From positions 59,419-74,193 of the forward strand of contig JAMYWO010000165.1 of NCBI GenBank assembly GCA_024220525.1: 14,775 nt of DNA, in the 5' to 3' direction. This document shows, piece by piece, positions 1 to 6,154 of the stretch. The translations under genes and the position numbers were made by a program. Position 1 is the stretch's first letter. The number at the start of each line of letters is the position of its first letter. Source of the stretch: Cochliopodium minus (Eukaryota > Discosea > Himatismenida > Cochliopodiidae). Below the pieces are notes generated by a model. That model was not told the DNA's origin. It worked only from the letters and a program-made list of their open reading frames with translations, and ran no database searches.

Positions 1-77
1 GTAGCTCTATCTTTAACAATAAGACCTGTACTATCTGTAAATAATACACCATTAGTTAAGTAATTTAATTTTAATGA
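1..77. repeat. Terminal direct repeat (left copy), circular closure
   Basis: Bases 1-77 are identical to bases 14699-14775, so the contig closes on itself as a 14,698-bp circle. The overlap lies inside the 281-aa fibre-like gene and the reading frame stays open across it, so the join makes biological sense. The length equals the internal 77-bp repeat at 6869/9581, which suggests an assembler k-mer, not a biological terminal repeat. Confidence 0.95.
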
Positions 78-503
78 GTTTGATAATACTATATCTTGTA
101 ATGTTAAAGGATCTGGTAAAATAATATCTTCCCAAAAAGGTGTAGATCCATCCGATGTAAGTACCTTTCCACTTCCACCAATAGGTAATCTATCTACATA
201 ATCATTTGTTTTTCCAACAATTAAATCTCCATTTAATCCATTTATTTTTAAATCATTGCAAGTAACAGTATTTACATTCAATGCATTTGTGTATCCAGGC
301 AAATTATTTCCAGATGGATTTGAAACCAATACATGATTTGTTGTTCCTAATGATAAACCATCAACATTGCCATTATTATCTCCAATTATCAAAATATCTC
401 CTTTTGAACTCCCATCTATTTTCAAACTTGAAGTTTCAATATTTGTAAATATACCTTGTTGCGTTGAACTGTATCCTGTAATTGAATAAATATTTTTTGC
501 CAT
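1..503 (-). CDS. Fibre-like virion surface protein, N-terminal part (gene spans the closure)
   Basis: The start is the ATG whose complement is at 501-503, and the protein begins MAKNIYSITGYSS. The frame leaves the window at base 1 and continues at 14698 down to a stop at 14356-14358, giving 281 aa. This part holds about 167 residues rich in G, S, T and N with no charged core, for example DGLSLGTTNHVLVSNPSG and GGSGKVLTSDGSTPFWED. The pattern 'kVLtsdGstpfWed' resembles the short beta-rich modules of phage tail fibres and of giant-virus fibre proteins. There is no signal peptide or membrane segment. It is the last gene of the leftward structural cluster. A role as a receptor-binding or decorative virion fibre is inferred from composition and neighbours, not from a recognised domain. 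Confidence 0.8.
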   Translation of the reverse strand, partial: MAKNIYSITGYSSTQQGIFTNIETSSLKIDGSSKGDILIIGDNNGNVDGLSLGTTNHVLVSNPSGNNLPGYTNALNVNTVTCNDLKINGLNGDLIVGKTNDYVDRLPIGGSGKVLTSDGSTPFWEDIILPDPLTLQDIVLSNSLKLNYLTNGVLFTDSTGLIVKDRA

Positions 504-523
504 ACTTTTACAATATATAATAT

Positions 524-1096
524 TTAATAATCATTTTTAGTTTTTTCCAAATATTCAAGAACACTTTTTGTATTATCTCTAAATAAAATTGCATGAAAAT
601 GAATTGAATATCCAAGTTTTTCTGTTAACCATTGATTTATTCCTTTGTAATCCAACTTTACTCTTAAAGCTCTAAAATTCATTCTTATTGTTCCATGGCT
701 ATGAACCAATCCTTTTGAGGGTCCAACTTCACAAACATAATCAATAATAGTATCATCTTCAAATCTTTTTTCCAAAGGTATATCTTTATATGATTGATTT
801 TCTTCATTTGAATTGTTTAAAATAACAAATCTATTTGGTAATTTATCATTAAATAATTCATCGATTGTATTATTAAAATGATTTAAGAATTGATCTCTAT
901 CTGCTTGTGACATATTCCAAACAGATTTGTTTGTATTTATTGTTAAAAAATAATTTGATGATCTTAATGTTGGCTTTCTCCCTGTCCCTGCTTTGTTTTT
1001 CTTTCTTTTGGGTTTATTTTCTGTTAAATTTAGTTTTTGGACAATAGTTTGCATTGTTTTTTGATTATTAACAAAAATGATTTTGTAAATATACAT
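524..1096 (-). CDS. rep: Minimal HUH replication-initiation endonuclease (Rep), no helicase domain
   Basis: The frame opens at a TTG (1108), but the first ATG is at 1096 (190 aa); an ATG at 1054 would give 176 aa. All three motifs of rolling-circle Rep endonucleases are present in order. Motif I is NYFLTIN (about residues 48-54), motif II is the metal-binding HUH in GLVHSHGTIRM (H132, H134), and motif III is EYLEK, a YxxK whose tyrosine (182) would make the covalent nick. A basic stretch, KPKRKKNK, precedes motif I and could bind DNA or direct nuclear entry. The protein stops five residues after motif III, so the superfamily 3 helicase of CRESS-DNA virus Reps is absent. It lies directly downstream of the 1176-1235 hairpin, as expected for Rep and its origin. 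Eukaryotic CRESS-type, plasmid and transposon HUH families are not distinguishable by eye. Confidence 0.8.
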   Translation of the reverse strand: MYIYKIIFVNNQKTMQTIVQKLNLTENKPKRKKNKAGTGRKPTLRSSNYFLTINTNKSVWNMSQADRDQFLNHFNNTIDELFNDKLPNRFVILNNSNEENQSYKDIPLEKRFEDDTIIDYVCEVGPSKGLVHSHGTIRMNFRALRVKLDYKGINQWLTEKLGYSIHFHAILFRDNTKSVLEYLEKTKNDY

Positions 1097-1175
1097 TTTT
1101 TTCAACAAAAATTGAATTTCTTTTAAAAATTTATTAATTCATCAAAAAAACGTATATTTAATGAATCTTTTAAGA

Positions 1176-1235
1176 GGTGAGACAAAATTCGGTAACTTAT
1201 ATATATATATATAAATCACCGAATTTTGTCTCACC
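1176..1235. repeat. Perfect 18-bp inverted repeat (hairpin/cruciform), candidate replication origin
   Basis: The left arm GGTGAGACAAAATTCGGT (1176-1193) is exactly complementary to the right arm ACCGAATTTTGTCTCACC (1218-1235). The 24-base spacer is itself almost self-complementary alternating TA. It lies between the fibre-tip-like gene and the rep start, and a diverged copy is at 5842-5901. Position next to an HUH endonuclease gene suggests an origin or nick site; the CRESS nonanucleotide TAGTATTAC is not present. A terminator or a MITE are alternatives. Confidence 0.75.
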
Positions 1236-1293
1236 CATCATTTTTGTTCTTATTTCATCACATTCCTGATGATTTAATCTATTTTTTGATTTT
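1236..1293. repeat. Hairpin-flanking repeat, copy 1
   Basis: These 58 bases follow the first hairpin and recur at 5902-5958 with about six substitutions and one deletion. The repeated unit is therefore hairpin plus flank (about 118 bp), and weaker similarity also extends to the left of both hairpins. Confidence 0.7.
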
Positions 1294-1301
1294 ATATTTT
1301 T

Positions 1302-1610
1302 TTAGTTTGTATTTATTCTTGGACAATACCAGTTTCCTCCATAGCTTATTATTTCAACATATTGGTTTATTCCTAGAGTTATCGAACTTGTATCATTTAT
1401 AGTTGTTCCACTTGCTGCTTTCAAAGTGCATGTATTCAACACATTATTGTCTACTCTTAAAAATTTGAAAGAATAACCACCAAAAACTAATGAAGGTAAA
1501 TCTATTTCAATATTTGTTGAAGCATCAATCAAAAAATAAGTATACCCTGCGTAACTATTTTGGTCCATATTGATATCATTATTAATCATAACAATTGAAT
1601 AAGATGACAT
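1302..1610 (-). CDS. Small fibre-tip-like protein
   Basis: The frame is open from a TTG at 1664, but that would overlap the upstream gene's stop. The likely start is the ATG at 1610, giving 102 aa that begin MSSYSIVMINND. The C-terminal half reads TLKAASGTTINDTSSITLG, then INQYVEIISYGGNWYCPR. This matches the common repeat-end pattern of phage and giant-virus fibre proteins, in which a tail of 'sltL..g..v.lis.G.nWyv' closes a beta-helical trimer. It lies 46 bases downstream of the collagen-containing gene and shares its orientation, so the two may form one appendage. The role is inferred. The only non-coding DNA between it and rep contains the hairpin. Confidence 0.65.
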   Translation of the reverse strand: MSSYSIVMINNDINMDQNSYAGYTYFLIDASTNIEIDLPSLVFGGYSFKFLRVDNNVLNTCTLKAASGTTINDTSSITLGINQYVEIISYGGNWYCPRINTN

Positions 1611-1656
1611 TTTATTATTATGAATATTATTTTTTTTAATTTCATTGATTAATTTT

Positions 1657-2865
1657 TTACACAAAAGTTAACACTAAATATGCTTCAGATCCTGAAGCTC
1701 CTGACATAGTGTGAAATATTGTTATTTTATCTCCTGAAACATAAGAAACATTATTATTTGCTATATCTGAAATTGTAGTACCTGTCATTGTTAGAGCAAG
1801 GATTGTGTTAACACTGTTTATTCTAACAGTAAAACTTCTAGTATTACTTCCTCCTGGTGCAACTGTTAATTGAACAAAAAGACTCTTTAAAGTACCATTA
1901 TTTGGCATAACAATAATACCTCTTGCTTCAATACCATTCATATTATTGAAAGGAACAAAGTATTGATTTACTGATAAATTTCCAAAACTATTGAAATATA
2001 AATATCTTGTTATTGAAAGAGAAGAAGAATTTTGATTTGTCCATTGACTTCCATTATATGTTAAAACTTGATTGTTTATTGGACCAGATATATTTACATT
2101 TGTAATATTATTAATATCTGATAATGCAGAATACTTTGATCCATTTATTGTGAATACAGATCCTGAATGATTTTGAGAAGATCTTATAATATTATAATAT
2201 GTTTCTCCTGAATTGAAAACACAAGATAATTCCAATGTTGTCCACAATAATTGAATTGTTGGATTACTTGTTCCTCCTGCTAGTTCACTATTTGTTATAA
2301 AAGATGTTCCTGTAAAATTAACATTGATAGTATTTCCCATTGCTGTAATTAAAATATGTTGTCCAACTTGAAAAGGATTTATTGTCAATGTTCCTCCAAA
2401 ATTCATAATATAATAAGTATTTGGACTTGCTGTTATTGTTGTTGAAAAAGTATAAACAGTTTCATAATAAGAATTATTTAATGAACTGATATCTGTTGAT
2501 GATAAAAATCTATTTATCCATTGTGCTCCATTGTAAAATAAACCTTGATTTGTTGTTGGTGTAGATAGAGTAACATCACTCAATAAATTTAAATTATAAT
2601 CTCCTTCTTGAGCAATTATTGATCCACTTCTTCCAAATACAGCAGTAACAGGAAAGAAAGGAGTAACATTTATCCATTTTGTTCCACTGTATGTTAAAAC
2701 TTGATTATTAATAGGATTGGAAAGATTAACATCATTTAGATTTGATAAATTATTAGATCCTGGAGGTCCTTGATTTCCCATAGGCCCTTGTGGTCCAATT
2801 GGTCCTTGTGGTCCTATTGATCCAGTTTTATAATTAATTGAAGATGAAGCATAAAGATTCTTCAT
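1657..2865 (-). CDS. Collagen-like / tail-fibre-module virion protein
   Basis: 402 aa from the ATG at 2865. Residues 15-36 are seven uninterrupted Gly-X-Y triplets (GPQGPIGPQGPMG core), which should form a short collagen triple helix and therefore imply a trimer. Three copies of a module 'L.D..nlS.P.nNQvLtYnG..W.N' follow at about residues 41-66, 92-118 and 247-277. Residues 72-90 carry VTAVFGRSG...QEGDY, a motif well known from phage tail-fibre proteins. The last 120 residues look like a beta-rich head. Collagen-like repeats also occur on the surface of giant viruses of protists. The neighbours are another fibre-like gene and two membrane-protein genes, so a virion appendage is the best inference. 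An AAATATTT element lies 16-23 bases upstream of the start. Confidence 0.75.
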   Translation of the reverse strand: MKNLYASSSINYKTGSIGPQGPIGPQGPMGNQGPPGSNNLSNLNDVNLSNPINNQVLTYSGTKWINVTPFFPVTAVFGRSGSIIAQEGDYNLNLLSDVTLSTPTTNQGLFYNGAQWINRFLSSTDISSLNNSYYETVYTFSTTITASPNTYYIMNFGGTLTINPFQVGQHILITAMGNTINVNFTGTSFITNSELAGGTSNPTIQLLWTTLELSCVFNSGETYYNIIRSSQNHSGSVFTINGSKYSALSDINNITNVNISGPINNQVLTYNGSQWTNQNSSSLSITRYLYFNSFGNLSVNQYFVPFNNMNGIEARGIIVMPNNGTLKSLFVQLTVAPGGSNTRSFTVRINSVNTILALTMTGTTISDIANNNVSYVSGDKITIFHTMSGASGSEAYLVLTFV

Positions 2866-2925
2866 TTTTAAATATTATATAAATATTTTATACAATATTT
2901 TAACAAACATGATATTTTCTAAATT

Positions 2926-3333
2926 TTAGTCTTTTTTTAAATGCAAACTGTCTGATAAATATTCCCCGGCTAAAACTGAACCTGCACCTAAACCAAAAGA
3001 TGGTAAAAATGCTGTATCATTTGAAATTCCAAACTTAAATATTCCAAAGGTACTTAATCCTGATATAACTGGTTTTGCTAAATGTTCGACTCCAGCAACT
3101 TTTGGTCCTATCATACTTAAAACATTATTTTCCAAAACGTTACCTATTAGATGACTCGAAAACACAGATCCTCCAACAATAACTCCTGCAGGTAATGCGC
3201 TTCCAAAAAATGGTAAATATCCCATAGGAGATTCTCCAAAAGCTAACGAATAACCTAATACAGAAAAACCAGCACTTATCAAAGAAGGTATTAAATCTTC
3301 TTTAATTTTTTCTCCAACACTTAAAGTATTCAT
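2926..3333 (-). CDS. Hydrophobic membrane-associated protein, probable virion membrane component
   Basis: 135 aa starting MNTLSVGEKIKEDLIPS at the ATG 3333. After a short amphipathic N-terminus, the chain is dominated by G/S/A/V/L-rich segments. At least two could span a membrane (about residues 16-32, SLISAGFSVLGYSLAFG, and 47-67, LPAGVIVGGSVFSSHLIGNVL), and a third glycine-rich stretch lies at about 110-125. It ends in a charged tail (LHLKKD). There is no cleavable signal peptide. I do not recognise the family. Its place between the collagen-like gene and the 206-aa gene suggests a structural protein in an internal membrane or a membrane-active capsid component. Confidence 0.65.
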   Translation of the reverse strand: MNTLSVGEKIKEDLIPSLISAGFSVLGYSLAFGESPMGYLPFFGSALPAGVIVGGSVFSSHLIGNVLENNVLSMIGPKVAGVEHLAKPVISGLSTFGIFKFGISNDTAFLPSFGLGAGSVLAGEYLSDSLHLKKD

Positions 3334-3382
3334 TTTTAAATTATCATAATAAAATTTATTTACAAATCTTTAAATTCTATTC

Positions 3383-4003
3383 TTAATTCTTCATTAACAT
3401 TTCTTTTGATTTAATTTTGACTTCATCAATTTGCTTTTTTTGTTCAATCAATACTTTATTTTGATAATGAACTTTTAATATCAAATTTCCTGTCGTGATC
3501 GCAAGTCTATAAACTGGATTAACATAACATAAATTTTCATAAATTAATGAAGATTCTTTTAATTGATCATTTAATAATTGATCATTCAACATTGCCATTT
3601 GTAATCCATTTAAATGCATATTTAATTTAGGTCCCAATCCTTCTACCACGCCCAAAGTACCAATATATGCAGAACTAATCAATTTACTTGAATTTGCACA
3701 TCCAACTGTTATTGAAATTTCATCAATCAATTTTTTTAGTTGATCTTCATTTAATGTTTCCAAATGTTCTAAATCTAATCTTTCACCATAACCTTCTAAA
3801 TATTTTGGAAATGTTTCTCTCCATCTCAATATTTTTAATCTTAATTGATGTTTTTCAACTGTATCTTTATCAATTTGAGGTAATCCATCTTCTTGTTCTT
3901 GATTTTGTTGAATATTAGATACTTCATCCATTGCTCCATCTAATTCATCAAAATTAATTTGTTTATCTTCTTTTTCTTCTATTTGTGGAGATGATTGATT
4001 CAT
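3383..4003 (-). CDS. Conserved-looking soluble virion protein, function unknown
   Basis: 206 aa from the ATG at 4003. The first 50 residues are acidic and Gln-rich (probably disordered). From about residue 52 the chain is helical: LRLKILRWRETFPKYLEGYG, then an E/D/L-rich helix to about 95, then GTLGVVEGLGPKLNMHLNGL (about 115-134). It ends in YVNPVYRLAITTGNLILKVH followed by a lysine-rich tail. The order 'L..l...fp / vE..g..l...l.Gl / Y...P.yRL......lk.H.qN' vaguely recalls the DUF5767-type proteins of large eukaryotic viruses, but this is an impression and not an identification. It sits between two membrane-protein genes in the structural cluster. A minor capsid, core or matrix role is inference. 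An AAATATTT element is 21-28 bases upstream. Confidence 0.65.
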   Translation of the reverse strand: MNQSSPQIEEKEDKQINFDELDGAMDEVSNIQQNQEQEDGLPQIDKDTVEKHQLRLKILRWRETFPKYLEGYGERLDLEHLETLNEDQLKKLIDEISITVGCANSSKLISSAYIGTLGVVEGLGPKLNMHLNGLQMAMLNDQLLNDQLKESSLIYENLCYVNPVYRLAITTGNLILKVHYQNKVLIEQKKQIDEVKIKSKEMLMKN

Positions 4004-4049
4004 TTTTTAGAAATATTAAATTTAAATATTTGATATTATTATTCTTTCT

Positions 4050-4358
4050 TTATGGAATCCTTTTTGCTGCTTGAACTCCAATTGATTCAAGGGTTGAACT
4101 GTTACTTTTAAATAACATAAATGCAATTCCACCTGCAATTAATATTAAAGGAATTGTAATCGCGTTTTCCGCACTATGCACAATGCCACTTACTTCATTT
4201 ATTCCTGTTTTAACAACTGATCCTCCTGTTTGAATAACATTATCAACAACATTTTCAATATGATCAGGAACTTTGCCAATTGCTTTTGTTACAGTATCTA
4301 CTTCATTTGAAACATCATGATAAACAGTACTTGCTGCATTTGAAATTTTATTTCCCAT
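4050..4358 (-). CDS. Small N-myristoylated, single-pass membrane protein
   Basis: 102 aa starting MGNKISNAAS, which fits the eukaryotic N-myristoylation signal MGxxxS (Gly2, Ser6). Residues 10-60 form an amphipathic V/I/D-rich stretch, and residues 67-83 (ITIPLILIAGGIAFMLF) are a clear transmembrane segment followed by KS. A short tail ends AAKRIP. Myristoylated proteins with a C-terminal anchor are typical of membrane-containing eukaryotic dsDNA viruses, where they take part in membrane assembly or fusion. Here that role is inferred from topology alone. A lipid modification made only by eukaryotic hosts also argues against a phage. The gene is divergent from the 94-aa gene at 4419, with 60 bases between start codons. 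Confidence 0.7.
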   Translation of the reverse strand: MGNKISNAASTVYHDVSNEVDTVTKAIGKVPDHIENVVDNVIQTGGSVVKTGINEVSGIVHSAENAITIPLILIAGGIAFMLFKSNSSTLESIGVQAAKRIP

Positions 4359-4418
4359 TTTTATTTATTAATTCATAATAAAATATTTGTTGTTAAAATT
4401 AAATATTAACAAATAAAA
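4359..4418. promoter_or_regulatory. Divergent intergenic region, probable bidirectional promoter
   Basis: These 60 bases separate the start codons of the leftward 102-aa gene and the rightward 94-aa gene, so both promoters must lie here or overlap the genes. It holds the palindrome AAATATTT (4381-4388) and an inverted repeat ATTTGTT / AACAAAT (4385-4391 and 4408-4414). AAATATTT recurs upstream of several other genes in this block. Confidence 0.4.
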
Positions 4419-4703
4419 ATGAAAAGTATTACTAAAGAGAGTTTTTTTAATGAAAAGTTAAAAAATATGATTAAATGGATTGAAGAAGAAAAATTGTTGG
4501 ATAAAGGAAATCAACTTTTATTAATTTTGAAATCTTATCTTTCAAATTTTAATGCTTTTTACAATTTTATTCAAACTATTAATCCTTTTGTCAATTCTGA
4601 ATGTGAAATATGTGATATTATTCTTGGACAATTCTTTGGTTCTTACAACTTAAAATTATCTGATTTCAAATCGAACATATTGATAAATTTAAAAAATATT
4701 TAA
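4419..4703 (+). CDS. Hypothetical 94-aa protein
   Basis: The frame starts MKSITKESFFNEKLKN in a good A-rich context and ends KSNILINLKNI. It is predicted to be mostly helical: a charged first helix (KLKNMIKWIEEEKLL), then a hydrophobic L/F/N-rich middle (QLLLILKSYLSNFNAFYNFI), then a short C-x2-C pair (ECEIC, about residues 68-71). There is no signal peptide, and I do not recognise the family. It opens the rightward group of small genes of the virus-like block. An AAATATTT element lies 31-38 bases upstream. Confidence 0.55.
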   Translation: MKSITKESFFNEKLKNMIKWIEEEKLLDKGNQLLLILKSYLSNFNAFYNFIQTINPFVNSECEICDIILGQFFGSYNLKLSDFKSNILINLKNI

Positions 4704-4752
4704 CATGTTTTATTAAAACATTTCGAAATTAAATTTTAATTTTGATGATAAA

Positions 4753-4908
4753 ATGCCAAAGAAAGGAAAAAAATCAAAATCAGCTCAACAGTGTAAATTA
4801 GCAGAAAAAGTTAGAATGGCTTCAAGGAAGTACAAAGAATATAAAAAAAGTAATCCAAATGGTGCTAAAAAATGGAAATCTTTTGTAAAAGAAGCATGGG
4901 GTAAATAA
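4753..4908 (+). CDS. Lysine-rich 51-aa peptide, possible DNA-condensing virion protein
   Basis: This is a short but clean frame from ATG 4753 to TAA 4906-4908, starting MPKKGKKSKSAQQ and ending FVKEAWGK. About a third of the residues are K or R, and the rest suggests one long amphipathic helix (LAEKVRMASRKYKEYKKSNP). Small basic proteins of this kind package DNA in several eukaryotic dsDNA viruses (adenovirus core peptides, for instance). That comparison is by composition only. It lies 49 bases downstream of the 94-aa gene in the same direction and 35 bases before the next. The opposite-strand frame over the same bases is merely its shadow. Confidence 0.6.
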   Translation: MPKKGKKSKSAQQCKLAEKVRMASRKYKEYKKSNPNGAKKWKSFVKEAWGK

Positions 4909-4943
4909 ATTTTCAAGAAAAAATATTTTATGTTATTTATTAA

Positions 4944-5163
4944 ATGAATATTCCACCTATTTATGCTCAAGATCAAAAAGTAAATACTATTTTTGGTGTA
5001 ATTACCATTCCAAACACTGGAAAATTTCCTGCTTTAGATGATGATGTTTATGCAACAAGTTATGGTTTGAGAGAAACCGGACTTGCAAAAAAGATTCAAA
5101 AATTAAACACTCGTTTAATAGCAATTGAAAAACCAAAAGAATATTTGGAATTCAAAAGAGAAN
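4944..5163 (+). CDS. Hypothetical protein, 3' end lost at an assembly N
   Basis: The ATG at 4944 follows an AAATATTT element by 16 bases. The protein starts MNIPPIYAQDQKVNTIFGV and runs for 73 residues (ending ...EYLEFKRE) to the N at 5163. Beyond the N the frame stops within 11 codons in low-quality-looking sequence, so the true C-terminus is probably missing. The visible part has a short structured N-terminus and then a charged helix (ETGLAKKIQKLNTRLIAIEK) that could be a coiled coil or scaffold-type segment. The family is not recognised. Because a capsid gene is otherwise missing, this cut gene and whatever follows it in the real element deserve attention. Confidence 0.5.
5163..5163. other. 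Ambiguous base N, probable contig join
   Basis: A single N. On its left are dense intact genes; on its right are broken frames. This change in character suggests a scaffold join and not a single unread base. Confidence 0.6.
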
Positions 5164-5234
5164 TTAATCTTAAAATTTTACTCTCCCAGATCTAATTTTA
5201 ATAAATATTTTGTGAGAAAAATTGAATTATCAAT

Positions 5235-5483
5235 ATGATTTTGGTTTTACAAATATTTTCTGAACCAGTAATACAAACACAAGGAATTTCAAATGTAACA
5301 ACAAATTCAACTTATGATATTAGATTAATTTTAGTGGATTCAGTGCAAATATTATTTTCACTCCATTTCTTCATATCTTTAACATTTTCAATTTTAAATA
5401 CTTATCAATCAATAAAACAAATAGAACTATTAGATTCAAATGGAAATATTGTTGGGATTAGATGTCAGATTTTGAAAATTTAA
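5235..5483 (+). pseudogene. Degenerate structural-type gene fragment
   Basis: 82 codons open from an ATG at 5235, with AAATATTT at 5203-5210 upstream. The first part (EPVIQTQGISNVTTNSTYD) reads like a beta-rich structural protein. The middle (QILFSLHFFISLTFSILNTY) looks like out-of-frame sequence, and the end (IELLDSNGNIVGIRC) again looks like genuine protein. That pattern suggests compensating indels in a decayed gene. Family unknown. It sits in the block between the two Ns where no intact gene is found. Confidence 0.3.
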
Positions 5484-5609
5484 AAATATTAGAACAGTCA
5501 ATTCATTCAATGATCCATATTGATAACAAGTAAATATTGAATTCGATTCAAATTGCTTATTTTTTTAAATAAAGCAAAAAAATAGTTTTTAAATATTTTA
5601 AATACTGAA

Positions 5610-5726
5610 ATGAATTATAGAGTTTATACAAATAACACTATTGTTCTGGTGACTATCCATTTACTATTTTATCTTATGATTATCAAGTCATTGAATAAAA
5701 TGGAGTTGAAATCATACAAATTTTAA
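5610..5726 (+). pseudogene. Degenerate structural-type gene fragment with frameshift
   Basis: ATG 5610 opens MNYRVYTNNTIV, 12-19 bases after an AAATATTT element. The sensible continuation switches to another frame at about 5648: GDYPFTILSYDYQVIE, then a stop at 5696-5698. The stretch looks like one ancestral coding sequence hit by an indel and stops. Family not recognised. It lies immediately left of the second hairpin copy. Confidence 0.3.
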
Positions 5727-5841
5727 AAGTTTTATATTTTATACGACTTCTTTCAAAATTTCATTAAATCATCAAAAAGCAATGGGATAAACAAAAAGAA
5801 TCTTTTCATACACAACAACAAAGGAATAAGAAACAAAATGA

Positions 5842-5901
5842 GAGTGAGACAAAATTCGGTAACTTATATATATATATAAATCACAGAATTTTGTCTCACT
5901 C
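5842..5901. repeat. Second copy of the rep-proximal hairpin
   Basis: Left arm GAGTGAGACAAAATTCGGT (5842-5860) pairs with right arm ACAGAATTTTGTCTCACTC (5883-5901) over 19 bp with one mismatch. The spacer again is alternating TA. Compared with copy 1, the second pair of the stem is A-T instead of G-C with both sides changed, so pairing was kept. The 57 bases to the right (5902-5958) match 1236-1293 at roughly 88 percent by eye. No Rep frame is next to this copy. Confidence 0.75.
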
Positions 5902-5958
5902 CAACATTTTTGTTTTTATTTCATTGCATTTCTGAAGATTTAATCTATTTTTGATTTT
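5902..5958. repeat. Hairpin-flanking repeat, copy 2
   Basis: Diverged copy of 1236-1293; see that entry. Together with 5842-5901 it shows that a whole origin-like module is duplicated, not just a palindrome. Confidence 0.7.
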
Positions 5959-6131
5959 CAAAATATTTTATGCAAAAAAATAACAAGATCCATGAAATCT
6001 AAATAATTCTCACTTTATGATCATTTTTCCAATGTTATTCGTTCATACTTTCTTTTGATATCATTCCTTAATTTTTTGCAGATAAAATTTAATTCTTATC
6101 AATTTTTATTATTTATCATTGTGATAAATAT

Positions 6132-6154
6132 ATATTCCATCCAAGATGGAATAT
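6132..6154. repeat. Short perfect hairpin (10-bp stem, 3-base loop)
   Basis: ATATTCCATC (6132-6141) and GATGGAATAT (6145-6154) are exact complements around CAA. The following bases ATGGAATATTATTTTCTCA are directly repeated at 6146-6164 and 6175-6193. The function is unknown; it could be a transcript-end structure or a chance palindrome in AT-rich DNA. Confidence 0.45.

Noticed and set aside
1176-1235. CRISPR-type repeat
   Set aside because: Only two copies 4.7 kb apart, with no spacers or cas genes.
1302-1664. Longer form of the 102-aa fibre-tip protein from a TTG at 1664
   Set aside because: It would need a non-ATG start, would overlap the upstream gene's stop, and would add a low-complexity K/N/I stretch; the ATG at 1610 is preferred.
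3688-3918. Rightward 76-codon frame
   Set aside because: Antisense shadow of the 206-aa gene, hydrophobic only because of complementing Asp/Glu/Lys-rich codons.
1-5162. Bacteriophage origin because of tail-fibre motifs
   Set aside because: No ribosome binding sites, start codons in AAAAATG contexts, an N-myristoylation signal, and introns in contiguous genes all favour a eukaryotic setting.
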